A stretch of DNA of 64,000 nucleotides from Streptomyces sp. CA-210063 (GCF_024612015.1 NZ_CP102512.1:6510001-6574000), one strand, 5' to 3'. Positions 47,355-57,137 are shown, counted from the stretch's first letter. Notes: a model not told the origin generated them from the sequence alone. Program-made: numbers and translations.

Positions 47355-48044
47355 GTGATCCGATTCGACAACGTGTCCAAGGTCTACCCCAAGCAGACCC
47401 GCCCCGCACTCAGGGATGTGTCCCTGGAGGTCGAGAAGGGCGAATTCGTGTTCCTCGTGGGGTCCTCCGGCTCCGGAAAGTCCACCTTTCTGCGGCTGAT
47501 CCTCCGGGAGGAGCGGTGCAGCCAGGGGCAGGTGCACGTCCTGGGCAAGGATCTCGCGCGCCTGTCCAACTGGAAGGTGCCGCAGATGCGCCGCCAGCTC
47601 GGGACGGTGTTCCAGGACTTCCGGTTGCTGCCGAACAAGACGGTCGGCGAGAACGTCGCCTTCGCCCAGGAGGTCATCGGCAAGTCGCGCGGCGAGATCC
47701 GCAAGTCCGTGCCGCAGGTGCTGGAGCTGGTCGGCCTCGGCGGCAAGGAGGAGCGCATGCCGGGCGAACTGTCGGGTGGTGAGCAGCAGCGCGTGGCCAT
47801 CGCGCGGGCCTTCGTGAACCGGCCCAAGCTGCTGATCGCGGACGAGCCCACCGGCAACCTCGACCCGCAGACCTCCGTCGGCATCATGAAGCTGCTCGAC
47901 CGCATCAACCGGACGGGCACCACCGTCGTCATGGCGACCCACGACCAGAACATCGTGGACCAGATGCGCAAGCGCGTCATCGAGCTGGAGAAGGGCCGCC
48001 TCGTCCGCGACCAGGCGCGCGGCGTCTACGGCTACCAGCACTGA
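47355..48044 (+). CDS. ftsE: Cell division ATP-binding protein FtsE
   Basis: FtsE is the cytoplasmic ATPase that, with FtsX, regulates peptidoglycan hydrolases at division. The 229-residue protein starts at a GTG ([20 protein letters not shown]) and carries Walker [11 protein letters not shown]-loop [11 protein letters not shown], signature [14 protein letters not shown], Walker [13 protein letters not shown] and H-loop MATHD. FtsX follows after 34 bp. Confidence 0.97.
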   Translation: MIRFDNVSKVYPKQTRPALRDVSLEVEKGEFVFLVGSSGSGKSTFLRLILREERCSQGQVHVLGKDLARLSNWKVPQMRRQLGTVFQDFRLLPNKTVGENVAFAQEVIGKSRGEIRKSVPQVLELVGLGGKEERMPGELSGGEQQRVAIARAFVNRPKLLIADEPTGNLDPQTSVGIMKLLDRINRTGTTVVMATHDQNIVDQMRKRVIELEKGRLVRDQARGVYGYQH

Positions 48045-48078
48045 CCGCCACAGTCCACGAAAGGCTTGACGAGACGCC

Positions 48079-48996
48079 ATGCGCGCCCAGTTCGTCCTGT
48101 CGGAGATCGGTGTCGGTCTCCGCCGCAACCTCACGATGACCTTCGCGGTCATCGTCTCCGTCGCCCTCTCCCTCGCCCTGTTCGGCGGATCGCTGCTGAT
48201 GAGCGACCAGGTCAGCCAGATGAAGGGCTACTGGTACGACAAGGTCAACGTGTCGATCTTCCTCTGCAACAAGAGCGACGCGGAGTCCGACCCCAACTGC
48301 GCCAAGGGCGCGGTCACGACCGAGCAGAAGAACCAGATCAAGTCCGATCTGAACAAGATGTCGGTCGTCGACAACGTCGCCTACGAGTCGCAGGACCAGG
48401 CGTACAAGCACTACAAGGAGCAGTTCGGCGACTCCCCGCTGGCCAGCAGCCTCACCCCGGACCAGATGCAGGAGTCGTACCGGATCAAGCTGAAGGACCC
48501 GGAGAAGTACCAGGTCATCGCGAGCGCCTTCAACGGGCGTGACGGTGTGCAGTCGGTGCAGGACCAGAAGGGCATCCTGGACAACCTGTTCCGGCTCCTC
48601 GGCTATCTGAACTGGGCGGCGCGCGGTGTGATGGCGGTCATGCTGGTCGTGGCGCTGCTGCTGATCGTCAACACGGTGCGGGTCTCGGCGTTCAGCCGCC
48701 GGCGTGAGACCGGGATCATGCGGCTGGTCGGCGCGTCCGGCTTCTACATCCAGGCGCCGTTCATCATGGAGGCCGCGGTCGCCGGGATCATCGGCGGCTC
48801 GATCGCCTGCGCCATCCTGATCCTGGGGCAGTACTTCGTGATCGACAACGGGGCGTCCCTGTCGACGAACCTGCCGCTGATCAATTTCGTCGGCTGGGAC
48901 GCGGTCCTGACCAAGCTGCCGCTCATCCTCGCGGCGAGCTTCCTGATGCCCGCGTTGGCCGCCTTCTTCGCGCTGCGCAAGTACCTGAAGGTGTGA
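48079..48996 (+). CDS. ftsX: Cell division protein FtsX
   Basis: FtsX is the membrane partner of FtsE. The 305-residue protein has a first helix TFAVIVSVALSLALFGG, a large extracytoplasmic domain (about 50-175, containing two Cys: FLCNKSDAESDPNCAKG, a likely disulphide), and three C-terminal helices (AVMLVVALLLIVNTVRV; AAVAGIIGGSIACAILIL; LILAASFLMPALAAFF). The extracellular loop contacts hydrolase regulators such as RipC-type enzymes in actinobacteria, by analogy. Confidence 0.96.
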   Translation: MRAQFVLSEIGVGLRRNLTMTFAVIVSVALSLALFGGSLLMSDQVSQMKGYWYDKVNVSIFLCNKSDAESDPNCAKGAVTTEQKNQIKSDLNKMSVVDNVAYESQDQAYKHYKEQFGDSPLASSLTPDQMQESYRIKLKDPEKYQVIASAFNGRDGVQSVQDQKGILDNLFRLLGYLNWAARGVMAVMLVVALLLIVNTVRVSAFSRRRETGIMRLVGASGFYIQAPFIMEAAVAGIIGGSIACAILILGQYFVIDNGASLSTNLPLINFVGWDAVLTKLPLILAASFLMPALAAFFALRKYLKV

Positions 48997-49006
48997 CGCA
49001 CGCCCC

Positions 49007-49040
49007 TGGGGCCGTACCGGCAAGGGCCGGTGCGGCCCTT
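49007..49040 (+). terminator. Terminator or attenuator after ftsX
   Basis: GGGGCCGTACCGG and CCGGTGCGGCCC form an 11-12-bp stem with one mismatch around a short loop, followed by TT, in the 67-bp gap between ftsX and the peptidase gene. Confidence 0.6.
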
Positions 49041-49063
49041 CGCGTTGTCCTAGACTCGCCGAC

Positions 49064-50263
49064 ATGTCAGGCCGCGACCTGTTCTCCCAGCCCCGCCGCA
49101 TCGGCCGCGGGGCCGCCCTGACATTGGTCTTCGCGAGCGTGCTCGCCACGGGCGCCGCGACCGGCTCCTTCGAGAAACCGCCGCGCGGCACGGCCTCCGC
49201 CGTCGAGAGGCCCCGCTCCACCCCGGCCGGCAAGGAGCAGGACGTCGCCGACGCCGCCGCCGAGGCCATGGCCGAGGGCAAGTCCCCCGTGGAGGCCGCC
49301 GAGCGCGCCGTCAGCCGCAGCGGCGACCGGTGGGGCGCGGTCTACTCCGAGGGCGAGTACGAGGAGTTCGAGGAAGCCCTCGACGGCGAGTACACCGGCG
49401 TCGGCCTCTGGGCCCGGCTGGAGCGCGACGGCCGTATCGAGGTGGCCCGGGTGCAGGACGGCTCGCCCGCGGCCGGTGCCGGGATCCGCGCGGGCGACCG
49501 GCTCGTCAGCGTCGACGGCGAGAAGGTCGACGGCCGCCCGGTCACCGAGGTCGTCTCCTTACTCCGCGGCGACGCGATCGACGAGGGGACCGAGACCACC
49601 GGCACCCCCGAGAGCGCGGCCGCCGGTACGAAGGTGACGCTGGAGTTGCAGCGCTCCACCCGGACCTGGCACGAGACCCTGCGCCGGGCACGCCTGTCCA
49701 CCGAGGACGTGACCGTCAGCCACACCGCCGGCGGGGTCGCCGTCATCAAGGTCGACGCGTTCACCAAGGGCTCCGGCGATCTCGTACGGGCCGCCGTGGA
49801 GCAGGCCACCGACGCCTCCGGCTTCGTCCTCGATCTTCGCGGCAACTCCGGCGGTCTGGTCACCGAGGCCGTCACCGCCGCCTCCGCCTTCCTCGACGGC
49901 GGCCTCGTCGCCACGTACGACGTCAACGGCGAGCAGCAGGCCCTGCACGCCGACCCCGGCGGCGACACCGCCAGACCCCTGGTCGCGCTGGTCGACGGCG
50001 GCACGATGAGCGCGGCCGAGCTCCTCACCGGGGCCCTCCAGGACCGCGGCCGCGCGGTGGTCGTGGGCTCCCGCACCTTCGGCAAGGGCTCGGTCCAGAT
50101 GCCGAGCCGCCTCCCCGACGGCTCCGTCGCCGAACTGACCGTCGGCCACTACCGCACCCCCTCCGGCCGCGGCGTCGACGGCAGCGGCATCACCCCCGAC
50201 CTGGAAGCGGACGAGGACGCCCTCCAGCGGGCCGAGACGGTGCTGAGCGGCCTCGGGCAGTAG
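49064..50263 (+). CDS. PDZ-containing S41 C-terminal processing peptidase
   Basis: The 399-residue secreted or membrane-anchored protease has an N-terminal hydrophobic segment ([17 protein letters not shown]), a helical lead region, a PDZ domain (~110-180; [30 protein letters not shown]) and the S41 catalytic domain: [13 protein letters not shown], Ser nucleophile in [14 protein letters not shown] and Lys in [11 protein letters not shown]. Such peptidases trim exported proteins or division factors. Its place directly after ftsEX suggests a role in envelope remodelling during division, by inference. Confidence 0.93.
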   Translation: MSGRDLFSQPRRIGRGAALTLVFASVLATGAATGSFEKPPRGTASAVERPRSTPAGKEQDVADAAAEAMAEGKSPVEAAERAVSRSGDRWGAVYSEGEYEEFEEALDGEYTGVGLWARLERDGRIEVARVQDGSPAAGAGIRAGDRLVSVDGEKVDGRPVTEVVSLLRGDAIDEGTETTGTPESAAAGTKVTLELQRSTRTWHETLRRARLSTEDVTVSHTAGGVAVIKVDAFTKGSGDLVRAAVEQATDASGFVLDLRGNSGGLVTEAVTAASAFLDGGLVATYDVNGEQQALHADPGGDTARPLVALVDGGTMSAAELLTGALQDRGRAVVVGSRTFGKGSVQMPSRLPDGSVAELTVGHYRTPSGRGVDGSGITPDLEADEDALQRAETVLSGLGQ

Positions 50264-50354
50264 CCCCCCCGCCCCCCTTCGCACCCCCCTGGTCGCCGCT
50301 CCCGTTAATCGGCTTCCCGTGGACCCCCTCCGTAGTGCGAAAATGGACGGCACT

Positions 50355-50912
50355 ATGAGCAAGGGAATGTACGTACCGAAAGAGTCCCAGCCCAAGCAGG
50401 GTGGGGCGTCCGTCCAGGGCCGGGACGGCGAGAAGGGCGGCAAGCGCAAGATCGTCGCCCAGAACAAGAAGGCCCGGCACGACTACGCGATCATCGACAC
50501 CTATGAGGCGGGCCTCGTGCTCATGGGTACGGAGGTCAAGTCGCTGCGCGAGGGACGGACCTCGCTGGCCGACGGCTTCGTCCAGATCGACGGGGGTGAG
50601 GCGTGGCTGCACAACGCCCACATCCCCGAGTACCACCAGGGCAGCTGGACCAACCACTCCGCGCGCCGCAAGCGGAAGCTGCTGCTGCACCGCGAGGAGA
50701 TCGACAAGCTGGAGGCCAAGGCCCAGGAGACGGGGCACACGATCGTGCCCCTCGCGCTGTACTTCAAGGACGGCCGGGCCAAGGCCGAGATCGCGCTCGC
50801 GCGCGGCAAGAAGGAGTACGACAAGCGGCAGACCCTGCGGGAGAAGCAGGACCGGCGGGAGTCGGACCGTGCGATCGCGGCGGCGAAGCGGAAGCAGCGC
50901 GCCCAGGGGTAG
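50355..50912 (+). CDS. smpB: SsrA-binding protein SmpB
   Basis: SmpB binds tmRNA and brings it to stalled ribosomes. The 185-residue protein has the OB-fold core ([49 protein letters not shown]) and a Lys/Arg-rich tail ([20 protein letters not shown]). Start at the ATG at 50355 (MSKGMYVPK), with GGACGG 5 bp upstream; an ATG at 50319 is also in frame. Its partner RNA ssrA lies directly downstream. Confidence 0.95.
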   Translation: MSKGMYVPKESQPKQGGASVQGRDGEKGGKRKIVAQNKKARHDYAIIDTYEAGLVLMGTEVKSLREGRTSLADGFVQIDGGEAWLHNAHIPEYHQGSWTNHSARRKRKLLLHREEIDKLEAKAQETGHTIVPLALYFKDGRAKAEIALARGKKEYDKRQTLREKQDRRESDRAIAAAKRKQRAQG

Positions 50913-51025
50913 AGCCGGGCCGCCGGGAATACGGTGGCATGCGCTCGCGTTGGTCACGTACGATGGCATCCGCACCCCACAGCGGGTGCGCGAGTCCTCC
51001 TCGGAGGACATTGAAAAAACAACAT

Positions 51026-51428
51026 GGGGATGATCGGTTTCGACAGCGGATGTCGAAGCAGGGGAAGCGTGTCGAGGAAGCGGCCACGATCTCGTAAACC
51101 ACAGGCCGAAAAAAATAATCGCCAATTCCAACAGCGATTCTCCCAAGCAGCAGTTCTCTCTCGCCGCCTGATCTCAGGTAGCGAAGCGACTGCTCCTTAC
51201 TAAAGGGAGTGTCAGCCCGGGAGTGTTCCCGACCCGGATCCTGGCATCAGCTAGGGGACTAAACCTTGATCCCGGTCACGGGGTGAAGAGGGAAATCTAA
51301 CAGTGACTGGGCCCGTCGGCGACTTGTTCGCGTGATCGCCGGGGCCGAGAAAAGCACAGCGAACTGCACACGGAGAAGCCCTGATTCCACACCGTTGGAC
51401 GCGGGTTCGATTCCCGCCATCTCCACAA
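51026..51428 (+). ncRNA. ssrA: Transfer-messenger RNA
   Basis: The 5' end GGGGATGATCGGTTTCGAC and 3' end GGTTCGATTCCCGCCATCTCC form the tRNA-like acceptor arm (GGGGAUG with CAUCUCC) and a T-loop; the terminal CCA is not fully encoded. The tag reading frame at 51121-51171 is GCC AAT TCC ... GCC TGA, giving ANSNSDSPKQQFSLAA. A GC-rich terminator follows. tmRNA with SmpB rescues stalled ribosomes and marks their products for proteolysis. Confidence 0.96.
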
Positions 51429-51451
51429 TTCCCATGTGATGCACACGAGTA

Positions 51452-51488
51452 GGGGCCCGGCAGTCGATGCGACCGCCGGGCCCCTTTC
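51452..51488 (+). terminator. ssrA terminator hairpin
   Basis: GGGGCCCGGC (51452-51461) pairs with GCCGGGCCCC (51475-51484), followed by TTTCG, 25 bp after the tmRNA 3' end. Confidence 0.85.
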
Positions 51489-51683
51489 GTTGTGCGGAGA
51501 GCATTGCGGAGAGTCACCGGTGGACAGCGGAGCGTCAAAAGCCTTGTAGGATTTCCCTCGTGACGCGCCCGATGGGTGCGTCCTCCCTTCATTCCGGGCC
51601 CCACCTTCTCGGGGCCCGGCCCGACGAGAGCGGCCCCGGGACCTTGGGACGGCCGCCTCACGTCGAAGGGAGGACGCCCTCAG

Positions 51684-51806
51684 ATGGGTTGTCACGAGGA
51701 GCGGAAGCCGACTCTCGTCGTCCGGCTGATCCGGCTGATCCGGCTGCTGCCGGAGCGGGTCGCGAGGCACGCGAGGAGGTGGCTGCTCTGGTGGCTCAGC
51801 AGGTAG
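51684..51806 (+). CDS. Small cationic amphipathic peptide ORF
   Basis: A 40-residue ORF (MGCHEERKPTLVV, then RLIRLIRLLPERVARHARR and WLLWWLSR) has GGGAGG 10 bp before its ATG. The peptide is strongly basic with a Trp/Leu/Ile/Arg amphipathic helix, like membrane-active type I toxins or leader peptides. Its last codons and stop form the start of a 114-bp tandem repeat carrying hairpins, the second copy of which again reads WWLSK-stop. It is too short to assign to a family and may be non-functional, but the ribosome site and composition argue for expression. Confidence 0.4.
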   Translation: MGCHEERKPTLVVRLIRLIRLLPERVARHARRWLLWWLSR

Positions 51807-52015
51807 CCGGATGTCCCCGTCCAAGGTGGGGACATCCGACAAGCTCCTGGTGAGCCTGGGCCCTCGCACGGATTCCCGTCCGATGCGGGGGCCCACCTTT
51901 TCTGGTGGCTCAGCAAGTAGCCGGATGTCCCCTCGCTAGGTGGGGGCATCCGACAAGCTCCTGATGAGCCTGGGCCGCCGTCCGGTTACAAGGTCCGGGC
52001 GGGGGCCCACCTTTC
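51787..52015. repeat. 114-bp tandem repeat with paired hairpins
   Basis: Two head-to-tail units (51787-51900 and 51901-52015) share TCTGGTGGCTCAGCA, GTAGCCGGATGTCCCC, CATCCGACAAGCTCCTG, TGAGCCTGGGCC and CGGGGGCCCACCTTT. Each has one hairpin CGGATGTCCCC/GGGGACATCCG (with a slight variant in unit 2) and a second one with GGGCC.../...GGGCCC arms. No mobile-element gene is present. The stretch from 51489 to 52067 otherwise holds only the small ORF above and a GGGGCCC-type hairpin near 51597-51625. Confidence 0.8.
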
Positions 52016-52067
52016 GTCCAAGTACAGCACACGAGGCGCCCGCTCGGCAGCGTGGAACGGGGACTCG

Positions 52068-53081
52068 TCACCCCGTCACCCGGCGGGCCGTGCTGGTCCG
52101 GACGGTCAGGCGGGGCGGGAGCAATGTGGCCTGGGGGACGGGGGTGCCGGCCAGCTTCTTCATCAGGAGGTCGACCGCCTGCTCGCCCACCTCGGCCGAC
52201 GGGATGGCGATCGAGGTGATGGGGACGCGGAGGGACTCGGCGAGGTCGTCGGGGCAGAGGGCGGTGAGGGAGAGGTCGGCGGGGATGCGTAGGCCCAGGT
52301 GTTCGAAGGCGTCCAGGAGGGGGTCCAGGATTGCCTCGTTGTGGACCACCACGCCGGTGAGGGCCGGTTGTTCGCGGAGGAGGCGTTCGGCCACCGCGCG
52401 GGCGGCGGCGGGGGTGGGCTCGCAGGGGTGGACCGTGGAGGACATGCCGTTGCGGGTGGCGGCGGAGGTGAAGCCCTGGACGACGCGTTGGGCGAAGGAG
52501 GTCTGGCGGACGTAGACCTCGGGCGGGGAACCGATCAGGCCCACCACGCGGTGGCCGAGTCCCGCCAGGTGTTCCACGCACAGTTCGCCCGCCGCCCTGA
52601 AGTCCAGGTCTATGCAGGTCAGGCCGGAGGGATCGGCGGGGAAGCCGATCAGGACCGACGGGCGGTCCAGGGTGCGCAGCAACGGCAGCCGGGGATCGTG
52701 GAGTTGGACGTCCATCACGATCAGCGCGTCCACCAGGGCCGTGTCCGCGACCCGGCGCAGACCCTCCTCGCCCTCCTCCTGCGTCAACAGCAGGACGTCG
52801 TGGTCGTGTTCGCGGGCCGTCGTGACCGCCGAGACCGCGAACTGCATGACCACCGGCACGTTGATGCCGGCCCGTAACGGCACCACCATCGCCAGCACAT
52901 TGGACTTGCTGCTGGCCAGGGCCCGGGCGCCCGCGTGGGGGCGGTAGCCCAGCTCGCGGATGGACGCCTCGACCCGCGCCCGGGTCTCCGCCGAGATCGG
53001 GCGCTTGCCGCTGAGGGCGTAGGAGACGGTGCTGGGGGAGACGCCCGCGTGCCGGGCCACATCAGTGATCTTCACCGTCAC
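52068..53081 (-). CDS. LacI family transcriptional regulator
   Basis: The 337-residue repressor has an N-terminal LacI helix-turn-helix and hinge (KITDVARHAGVSPSTVSYAL, ARVEASIRELGYRPHAGARA) and a periplasmic-binding-like sugar sensor domain. The GTG at 53081 overlaps the alpha-xylosidase stop (GTGA), so it is the last gene of the transporter/hydrolase operon. It probably binds the two palindromes upstream of the lipoprotein gene (58505-58542) and is released by the imported sugar or its product. Confidence 0.92.
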   Translation of the reverse strand: MTVKITDVARHAGVSPSTVSYALSGKRPISAETRARVEASIRELGYRPHAGARALASSKSNVLAMVVPLRAGINVPVVMQFAVSAVTTAREHDHDVLLLTQEEGEEGLRRVADTALVDALIVMDVQLHDPRLPLLRTLDRPSVLIGFPADPSGLTCIDLDFRAAGELCVEHLAGLGHRVVGLIGSPPEVYVRQTSFAQRVVQGFTSAATRNGMSSTVHPCEPTPAAARAVAERLLREQPALTGVVVHNEAILDPLLDAFEHLGLRIPADLSLTALCPDDLAESLRVPITSIAIPSAEVGEQAVDLLMKKLAGTPVPQATLLPPRLTVRTSTARRVTG

Positions 53082-55351
53082 ACCGACCCCGTTTCCTCAG
53101 GCTCCAGGTCCATGGTCAGAAAGCCCGTGCCCGCCTCCGCCCGGACCTCACGGTCGCCCACCGCGAGCCCCCACGGCGCCCTCGGGTCACTGCACGAGGC
53201 GCGCAGTACGTGGCCCTCCCGGACGACCGTGAAGACCGAGTCGCCCACGGGGACCGTGACCTGGGCGCCGTGGGCGAGGCCGTACGCGTGCAGGGTGACC
53301 CCGTCGGCGTGGTCGTAGTCCGGGCGGTCGACCGCCGCGCCGACCGGGACGACCGCGCCGGGGCGGACGAGGAGGGGGGCGCTCAGGAAGTCGTGGCGTT
53401 CGTGGACCCAGCGGGGGCCGGTGACCGTCCCGCCGGTCGGGAAGCGGGTCCAGGTGCCCTCGGGGACGTAGTACGTGACGTCGCCCTCGTCGCTGAACAC
53501 CGGCGCGACGAGGAGGTCCGGGCCGAGCATGTACTGCCGTTCCAGATGCGCGCAGCCGGGGTCGTCCGGGAACTCCAGCACCATCGCCCGCATCATCGGC
53601 ACACCTTCGGCGTGGGCGGTGCGCGCGGCCTCGTACAGGTAGGGCATCAGGCTGAGCTTGAGATGGGTGAACTTCCGTAGGACGTCGACGGATTCGTCGT
53701 CGAAGAGCCACGGGACGCGGTACGACGACGAGCCGTGCAGGCGGCTGTGGGAGGACAGCAGGCCGAAGGCGATCCAGCGTTTGAAGAGCGCGGGGGAGGG
53801 CGTGCCCTCGAAGCCGCCGATGTCGTGGCTCCAGTAGCCGAAGCCCGACAGACCCAGCGACAGCCCTCCCCGCAGGGACTCGGCCATCGACTCGTACGTG
53901 GACTCGCAGTCACCGCCCCAGTGGACGGGGAAGCGCTGGCTTCCCACCGTCGCCGAGCGGGCGAAGAGCACCGCCTCGCCCTCGCCCCGGTGTTTGCGGA
54001 GGACGTCGAAGACCGTGCGGTTGTAGAGGTACGTGTAGTAGTTGTGCATCCGCTCCGGATCCGTGCCGTCGGACCAGGCCACGTCCACGGGCACCCGCTC
54101 GCCGAAGTCGGTCTTGAAGCAGTCGACGCCCTGCGCGAGCAGCGCCTCCAGCTTCGACGCGTACCACGCGCGGGCCGCCGGGCTGGTGAAGTCGACGAGG
54201 GCCATGCCGGGCTGCCAGAGGTCCCACTGCCAGACGCTGCCGTCGGGTCTGCGGAGGAGATGACCCAGCTCCTTGCCCTCCGCGAAGAGAGGTGAGCGCT
54301 GGGCGACGTACGGGTTGATCCAGACGCAGATCCGCAGGTCGCGCCGCTTGAGGCGGGCGAGCATGCCCTCCGGGTCCGGGAAGACGCGGGGATCCCACTC
54401 GAAGTCGCACCACTGGAACTCGCGCATCCAGAAGCAGTCGAAGTGGAACACGGAGAGGGGCAGCCGCCGCTCCCGCATGCCCTCGATGAACGAGGTCACC
54501 GTCTCCTCGTCGTAGGACGTGGTGAAGGACGTGGACAGCCACAGGCCGAACGACCAGGCGGGCGGGAGGGCGGGGCGGCCGGTGAGGGCCGTGTACTTGC
54601 GGAGGATGTCCTTCGGCGTCGGGCCGTAGATGACGTAGTACGTCAACTGCTGGGTCTCCGCGCTGAACTGGACCCTCGACACGACCTCCGAGGCGACCTC
54701 GAAGGAGACCTTGCCGGGGTGGTCGACGAAGACGCCGTAGCCCGCGTCGGTGAGGTAGAACGGCACGTTCTTGTAGGCCTGTTCGGTGGCCGTGCCGCCG
54801 TCGGCGTTCCAGATGTCGACGACCTGGCCGTTCTTGACGAGCGGGCCGAAGCGTTCGCCGAGGCCGTAGACGGAGGTGCCGACGCCGAGGCCCAGCTGTT
54901 CGCGGAGGTAGTGGGCGCCGGAGGCGTCGCGCATGATGCCCATCGACTTGGGGCCGCTGGTGGTGAGGGTGCGGCCGTGGGCGAGGAAGTCGACGTGCCA
55001 GGGGCCGGTGCGGGAGACGCGGACCGACAGATCTCCGGCGGTGAGGGTGGCGTGCTCGTCGTCGTAGGAGGTGTGGGGCGTGAACTCCTCTGCGGTGAGC
55101 TCGAATTGGGGGCCGCGTGGCTGTTCGCCCTCGAAGTGCGTGAAGGTCACGCCGATGACGTCGGGCATCGGGGCGTGGGCGCTGATCGTCACGACCGGTC
55201 CCTTCAGCAGGTCGCCGCGGTGGCGGATGGGCTGGGTCGGGGCGTGGACCTCCAGGGCGCCGCCGTCCGTGGCGGTGACGTCGAGGACCTCGACCGGGTG
55301 GGCCGCCGTGACGCCCTCGCGGAGCAGCCAGTAGCCGTCGGTGAACTTCAT
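53078..55351 (-). CDS. GH31 alpha-xylosidase (YicI-like)
   Basis: The 757-residue intracellular glycosidase releases alpha-linked xylose from oligosaccharides such as isoprimeverose. GH31 features are LSTSFTTSYDEETVTSF, HFDCFWMREFQWCDFEWD, the nucleophile Asp in DCFKTDFGERVP (the exact context of E. coli YicI), RMHNYYTYLYNRTVFDVL, acid/base region VHWGGDCESTYESM and GFGYWSHDIGGFEG. No signal peptide. The Asp-Phe-Gly-Glu-Arg signature separates alpha-xylosidases from alpha-glucosidases of the family. It lies between a CUT1 importer and its LacI regulator. Confidence 0.93.
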   Translation of the reverse strand: MKFTDGYWLLREGVTAAHPVEVLDVTATDGGALEVHAPTQPIRHRGDLLKGPVVTISAHAPMPDVIGVTFTHFEGEQPRGPQFELTAEEFTPHTSYDDEHATLTAGDLSVRVSRTGPWHVDFLAHGRTLTTSGPKSMGIMRDASGAHYLREQLGLGVGTSVYGLGERFGPLVKNGQVVDIWNADGGTATEQAYKNVPFYLTDAGYGVFVDHPGKVSFEVASEVVSRVQFSAETQQLTYYVIYGPTPKDILRKYTALTGRPALPPAWSFGLWLSTSFTTSYDEETVTSFIEGMRERRLPLSVFHFDCFWMREFQWCDFEWDPRVFPDPEGMLARLKRRDLRICVWINPYVAQRSPLFAEGKELGHLLRRPDGSVWQWDLWQPGMALVDFTSPAARAWYASKLEALLAQGVDCFKTDFGERVPVDVAWSDGTDPERMHNYYTYLYNRTVFDVLRKHRGEGEAVLFARSATVGSQRFPVHWGGDCESTYESMAESLRGGLSLGLSGFGYWSHDIGGFEGTPSPALFKRWIAFGLLSSHSRLHGSSSYRVPWLFDDESVDVLRKFTHLKLSLMPYLYEAARTAHAEGVPMMRAMVLEFPDDPGCAHLERQYMLGPDLLVAPVFSDEGDVTYYVPEGTWTRFPTGGTVTGPRWVHERHDFLSAPLLVRPGAVVPVGAAVDRPDYDHADGVTLHAYGLAHGAQVTVPVGDSVFTVVREGHVLRASCSDPRAPWGLAVGDREVRAEAGTGFLTMDLEPEETGSV

Positions 55352-55377
55352 GTGGGGGAATCTCCTTACGTCACGGC

Positions 55378-56202
55378 CTACTTCACGGCGCCCACGGCGA
55401 TGCCGCGGGTGAGCGTGCGCTGGAAGAGGAGGAAGAACACGAGGGCGGGGAGCAGGCCGAGCAGGGCCGCCGCGTTGGTCATCGTGGCGTCCATCAGACG
55501 CTGGCCCTGGAGGACGCCGAGGGCCACCGAGACGGTCTGGTTGTCGTTGGAGATCAGCATGACCAGGGGGAGCAGGAACTCGTTCCAGGTCCAGATGAAG
55601 AAGAAGACGAGGAGCACGCCGAGGGTGGGTCGGCTGACGGGGACGACGATCCGCCACAGGACCTGCCACTTGTTGGCGCCGTCGATCCGGGCCGCCTCGA
55701 TGATCTCCCGGGGGAACCGGCCGAGCACGGAGGCGAGGAGATAGGTGCCGAAGGCCGCCTGGATGACGGTGAAGACGATGACCACGCTGAGGCGGGTGTC
55801 GTAGATGCCGGCTTCCTTGGAGAGGAAGTAGACGGGGTAGACCAGCGCCTCCTGCGGCAGCATGTTCGCGAGCACGAAGAAGGCGAGGATCCAGGTACGG
55901 CCCCGCAGCCGGCCGATGCCGATCGCGTACGCGTTGAGGACGGACAGGACGACGGCCAGCACCGCCACCGAGCCGCTGATCAGCACGGAGTTGAGCAGCT
56001 TCTGGCTGTAGTCCACGCGCTCCCAGAAGTCCTTCAGCCCGTCCAGGTAGAGGCCGTCGGGGAGGCTCAGGGGGCCGTTCTGGGAGTACTCCGCCGGGGA
56101 CTTGACCGCGTTCACGGCCACGATCAGAAACGGGACGACCATGAAGAGGGCGGCGACGCACAGGGCGATCAGCACCGGGTAGCGGCGCAGGGCGGTGGTC
56201 AT
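55378..56202 (-). CDS. CUT1 sugar ABC transporter permease (MalG-like)
   Basis: The 274-residue permease has six helices (VLIALCVAALFMVVPFLIVA and others) and an EAA loop FPREIIEAARIDGANKWQVL, and ends in the typical RGIAVGAVK. Its ATG overlaps the preceding permease stop (ATGA at 56199-56202). It works with the MalF-like subunit and lipoprotein upstream; the ATPase is presumably the shared MsiK. Confidence 0.93.
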   Translation of the reverse strand: MTTALRRYPVLIALCVAALFMVVPFLIVAVNAVKSPAEYSQNGPLSLPDGLYLDGLKDFWERVDYSQKLLNSVLISGSVAVLAVVLSVLNAYAIGIGRLRGRTWILAFFVLANMLPQEALVYPVYFLSKEAGIYDTRLSVVIVFTVIQAAFGTYLLASVLGRFPREIIEAARIDGANKWQVLWRIVVPVSRPTLGVLLVFFFIWTWNEFLLPLVMLISNDNQTVSVALGVLQGQRLMDATMTNAAALLGLLPALVFFLLFQRTLTRGIAVGAVK

Positions 56203-57137
56203 GACTCGGCCCCCTCCTCCGCGCGCGTCTGGAGCTTCAGGCCGATCAGGGCCAGGGCGAGGATGATCACGGTCAGGACGGTGGAGATCGCGGCGCCGTA
56301 GCCGACCTGGGTCTTCTCGAAGAACGTGGTGAAGGAGAAGTAGGACGGCACGTCGGTGGCGCCGCCGGGGCCGCCCTTCGTCAGGACGTACACCGCGCCG
56401 AACACCTTGAGCGCGGCGATCGTGCACCACAGCAGGACGACATAGGTCTCGGGCCGGATCTGCGGCAGCGTGATGTGCCGGAAGCGGCGCCACCAGCCGG
56501 CGCCGTCCAGCTCGGCCGCCTCGTACAGCGCCGGGTCGACGCGTTGCAGGCCCGCCATGAAGACGACCAGCGGGAAGCCGAGCTGCACCCACACCATCAC
56601 GGCCATGACGGTGTAGAGGGCGAGGTCGGGGTCGCCGAGCCAGTCCTGCTGCCAGCCGCTCAGCCCGATCGCCTTGAGCAGCTCGTTCAGGGAGCCGTTC
56701 TCGGGGGCCAGGATCCAGCTCCAGACGATGCCGGCGACCGCGATCGGCAGCACCTGGGGAAGGTAGAAGCAGGCGCGCAGCACGGCGGTGACCCGGCTGC
56801 CGAAGTGCTTGCCGACGTAGTCGAACAGGGCGGCGGCCAGGACCAGCCCGAGCGCGGTCGGCACGGCGGCCATGGCGACCACCATGAACAGGCTGTGCCG
56901 GAACGACGCCCAGAAGTCCGCATCGCCCATCAGCTCCCGGTAGTTGGCGAGCCCCGACCACTCCGGGCTGCCGACGCCCTGCCAGTCGGTGAAGCTCACC
57001 CCCGTGTTCATCAGGAACGGGACGATGACGACGGCGAAGAAGGCGAGGGCGCCGGGGAGGAGGAACAGCGCGTAGGAGTCGGTGCGGGTGCGGCGCTCCT
57101 TGCCCACCGTCGACCCCCGTTCGACGGTCACCGTCAT
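56199..57137 (-). CDS. CUT1 sugar ABC transporter permease (MalF-like)
   Basis: The ~312-residue permease begins MTVTVERGSTVGKERRTRTD, then has helices such as YALFLLPGALAFFAVVIVPF and an EAA-like loop DPALYEAAELDGAGWWRRF. Unlike the MalF-like protein at 32201-33556 it has no large external insert. The ATG overlaps the lipoprotein stop; exact boundary could differ by one base. It is the second gene of the alpha-xylosidase operon. Confidence 0.92.
   Translation of the reverse strand: MTVTVERGSTVGKERRTRTDSYALFLLPGALAFFAVVIVPFLMNTGVSFTDWQGVGSPEWSGLANYRELMGDADFWASFRHSLFMVVAMAAVPTALGLVLAAALFDYVGKHFGSRVTAVLRACFYLPQVLPIAVAGIVWSWILAPENGSLNELLKAIGLSGWQQDWLGDPDLALYTVMAVMVWVQLGFPLVVFMAGLQRVDPALYEAAELDGAGWWRRFRHITLPQIRPETYVVLLWCTIAALKVFGAVYVLTKGGPGGATDVPSYFSFTTFFEKTQVGYGAAISTVLTVIILALALIGLKLQTRAEEGAES

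Noticed and set aside
51251..51661. Minus-strand ORFs over ssrA
   Set aside because: They lie on the complement of the tmRNA 3' half; no ribosome site and no protein-like composition.
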